Origin: Armatimonadota bacterium
GTDB lineage: Bacteria > Armatimonadota > Zipacnadia > Zipacnadales > VGFC01
Reading direction: 5' to 3'
Assembly (NCBI GenBank): GCA_016869045.1
Contig: VGFC01000031.1
Coordinates: 1 to 33,136 of the forward strand
DNA: 33,136 nucleotides
Shown: positions 32,685 through 33,136 of the stretch, piece after piece
Position numbering within the stretch: position 1 is the first letter of the stretch
How the letters are laid out: every line of letters begins with the position of its first letter
Notes under the pieces: generated by a model
Seen by the model: only the letters and a program-made list of their open reading frames with translations
Database searches by the model: none
What the model was told of the DNA's origin: nothing
Position numbers and translations under genes: made by a program

Positions 32685-33136
32685 ATGCGTACTCTGGCGG
32701 CGTTAGCGATCCTGACCTGTAGCATCGCGACGGCGCGCGCGGAGGACAGCTACGACATCAAGGTCTACCCGTGCCCGAGGGCGAGTGGGCCGATCGTGGC
32801 GGATGGGGTGCTCAGTGAGGCTGCGTGGCAGGACGCGCCGCTGGTCACGGGCTTCACGTGGTACAACAAGCCGGAGCTGCTGCCGGTGCAGGCGCTCTTC
32901 CGCGTGTTGTACGACGATCAGAAGCTGTACTTCGGCGTGGTGAACGATGAGCCGCTGATCGGCAAGCTCGCACCTGTCGCGCAGGCGCGCGACACGCACG
33001 CGGTGTTCGACACCGAGACAATCGAGATCTTCGTGGACCCGAAGCACGACGCCAACTACTACCAGTTCGCGGCCAACGCCGCGGGTAGCGTGTGGGACTC
33101 ACGCGGCTCAGATACGAACTGGAATGCCGACGTGTC
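32685..33136 (+). CDS. Exported CBM9-like protein (3' end cut by window edge)
   Basis: An open frame of 150 complete codons runs from ATG 32685 to the window end. GAGGGGGA lies upstream, and the gene starts 11 bp after the GH42-like gene, so it is probably co-transcribed. Signal peptide about 1-19 (RTLAALAILTCSIATARA). The sequence then follows the CBM9-like pattern: PIVADGVLSEAAWQDAPLV, FRVLYDDQKLYFGVVNDEP, DTETIEIFVDPKHDANYYQF and ANAAGSVWDSRG. CBM9-type domains bind reducing sugar ends, or serve as N-terminal modules of outer-membrane or secreted enzymes. The rest of the protein lies beyond the window. Confidence 0.85.
   Translation, partial: MRTLAALAILTCSIATARAEDSYDIKVYPCPRASGPIVADGVLSEAAWQDAPLVTGFTWYNKPELLPVQALFRVLYDDQKLYFGVVNDEPLIGKLAPVAQARDTHAVFDTETIEIFVDPKHDANYYQFAANAAGSVWDSRGSDTNWNADV

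Overview
The window is GC-rich bacterial DNA from a diderm, probably uncultured lineage. It carries a TolC-type outer-membrane factor with a MacA/MacB-type pump, and almost every other gene begins with a Sec signal peptide. The many exported sugar-active proteins and the anonymous repeat proteins suggest Armatimonadota or a Planctomycetota/Hydrogenedentota-like group. That placement is a weak inference, because no marker gene is present. No rRNA, tRNA, CRISPR array, transposase or phage gene was seen.

Layout. (1) 1-2580: a DUF6259-like glycosidase-type gene, cut by the left edge (minus strand), diverges from a membrane-anchored FGE-sulfatase-fold protein. (2) 2672-8939: an efflux operon, marR - tolC - macA-like - macB ATPase - macB permease. 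It has a good sigma70-type promoter and an inverted-repeat operator candidate in front of marR. Three of its spacers are filled with arrays of 7-bp tandem repeats. (3) 9030-13252: a three-gene module in which two paralogous exported proteins (papain-fold BtrH/C39-like domain plus TPRs) flank a protein made of three tandem carbohydrate-binding-like jelly rolls. (4) 13306-33136: an accessory glycan-degradation region. It holds a GH3 enzyme, two paralogous beta-propellers, three TIM-barrel glycosidase-like proteins, a parallel beta-helix protein with a C-terminal binding domain, an unrecognised exported protein, a large GH42-like enzyme, and a CBM9-type protein cut by the right edge.

How the genes fit together. 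The operon probably exports a small toxic or signalling molecule under MarR control. The right two-thirds look like an exported polysaccharide-processing inventory, with binding, cleavage and sensing-type propeller proteins. No SusC/D pair, sugar ABC transporter or sugar-specific regulator is visible, so this is not a classical PUL. Several barrels lack the usual catalytic glutamate contexts, so some members may bind rather than cleave.

The most unusual non-coding signals are palindromes. There are two loci of paired GGG...GATGAATC...CCC-type hairpins whose stems change in a compensatory way. A 69-nt near-perfect palindrome sits against the GH3 start. Another 69-nt palindrome lies in frame inside a coding sequence.
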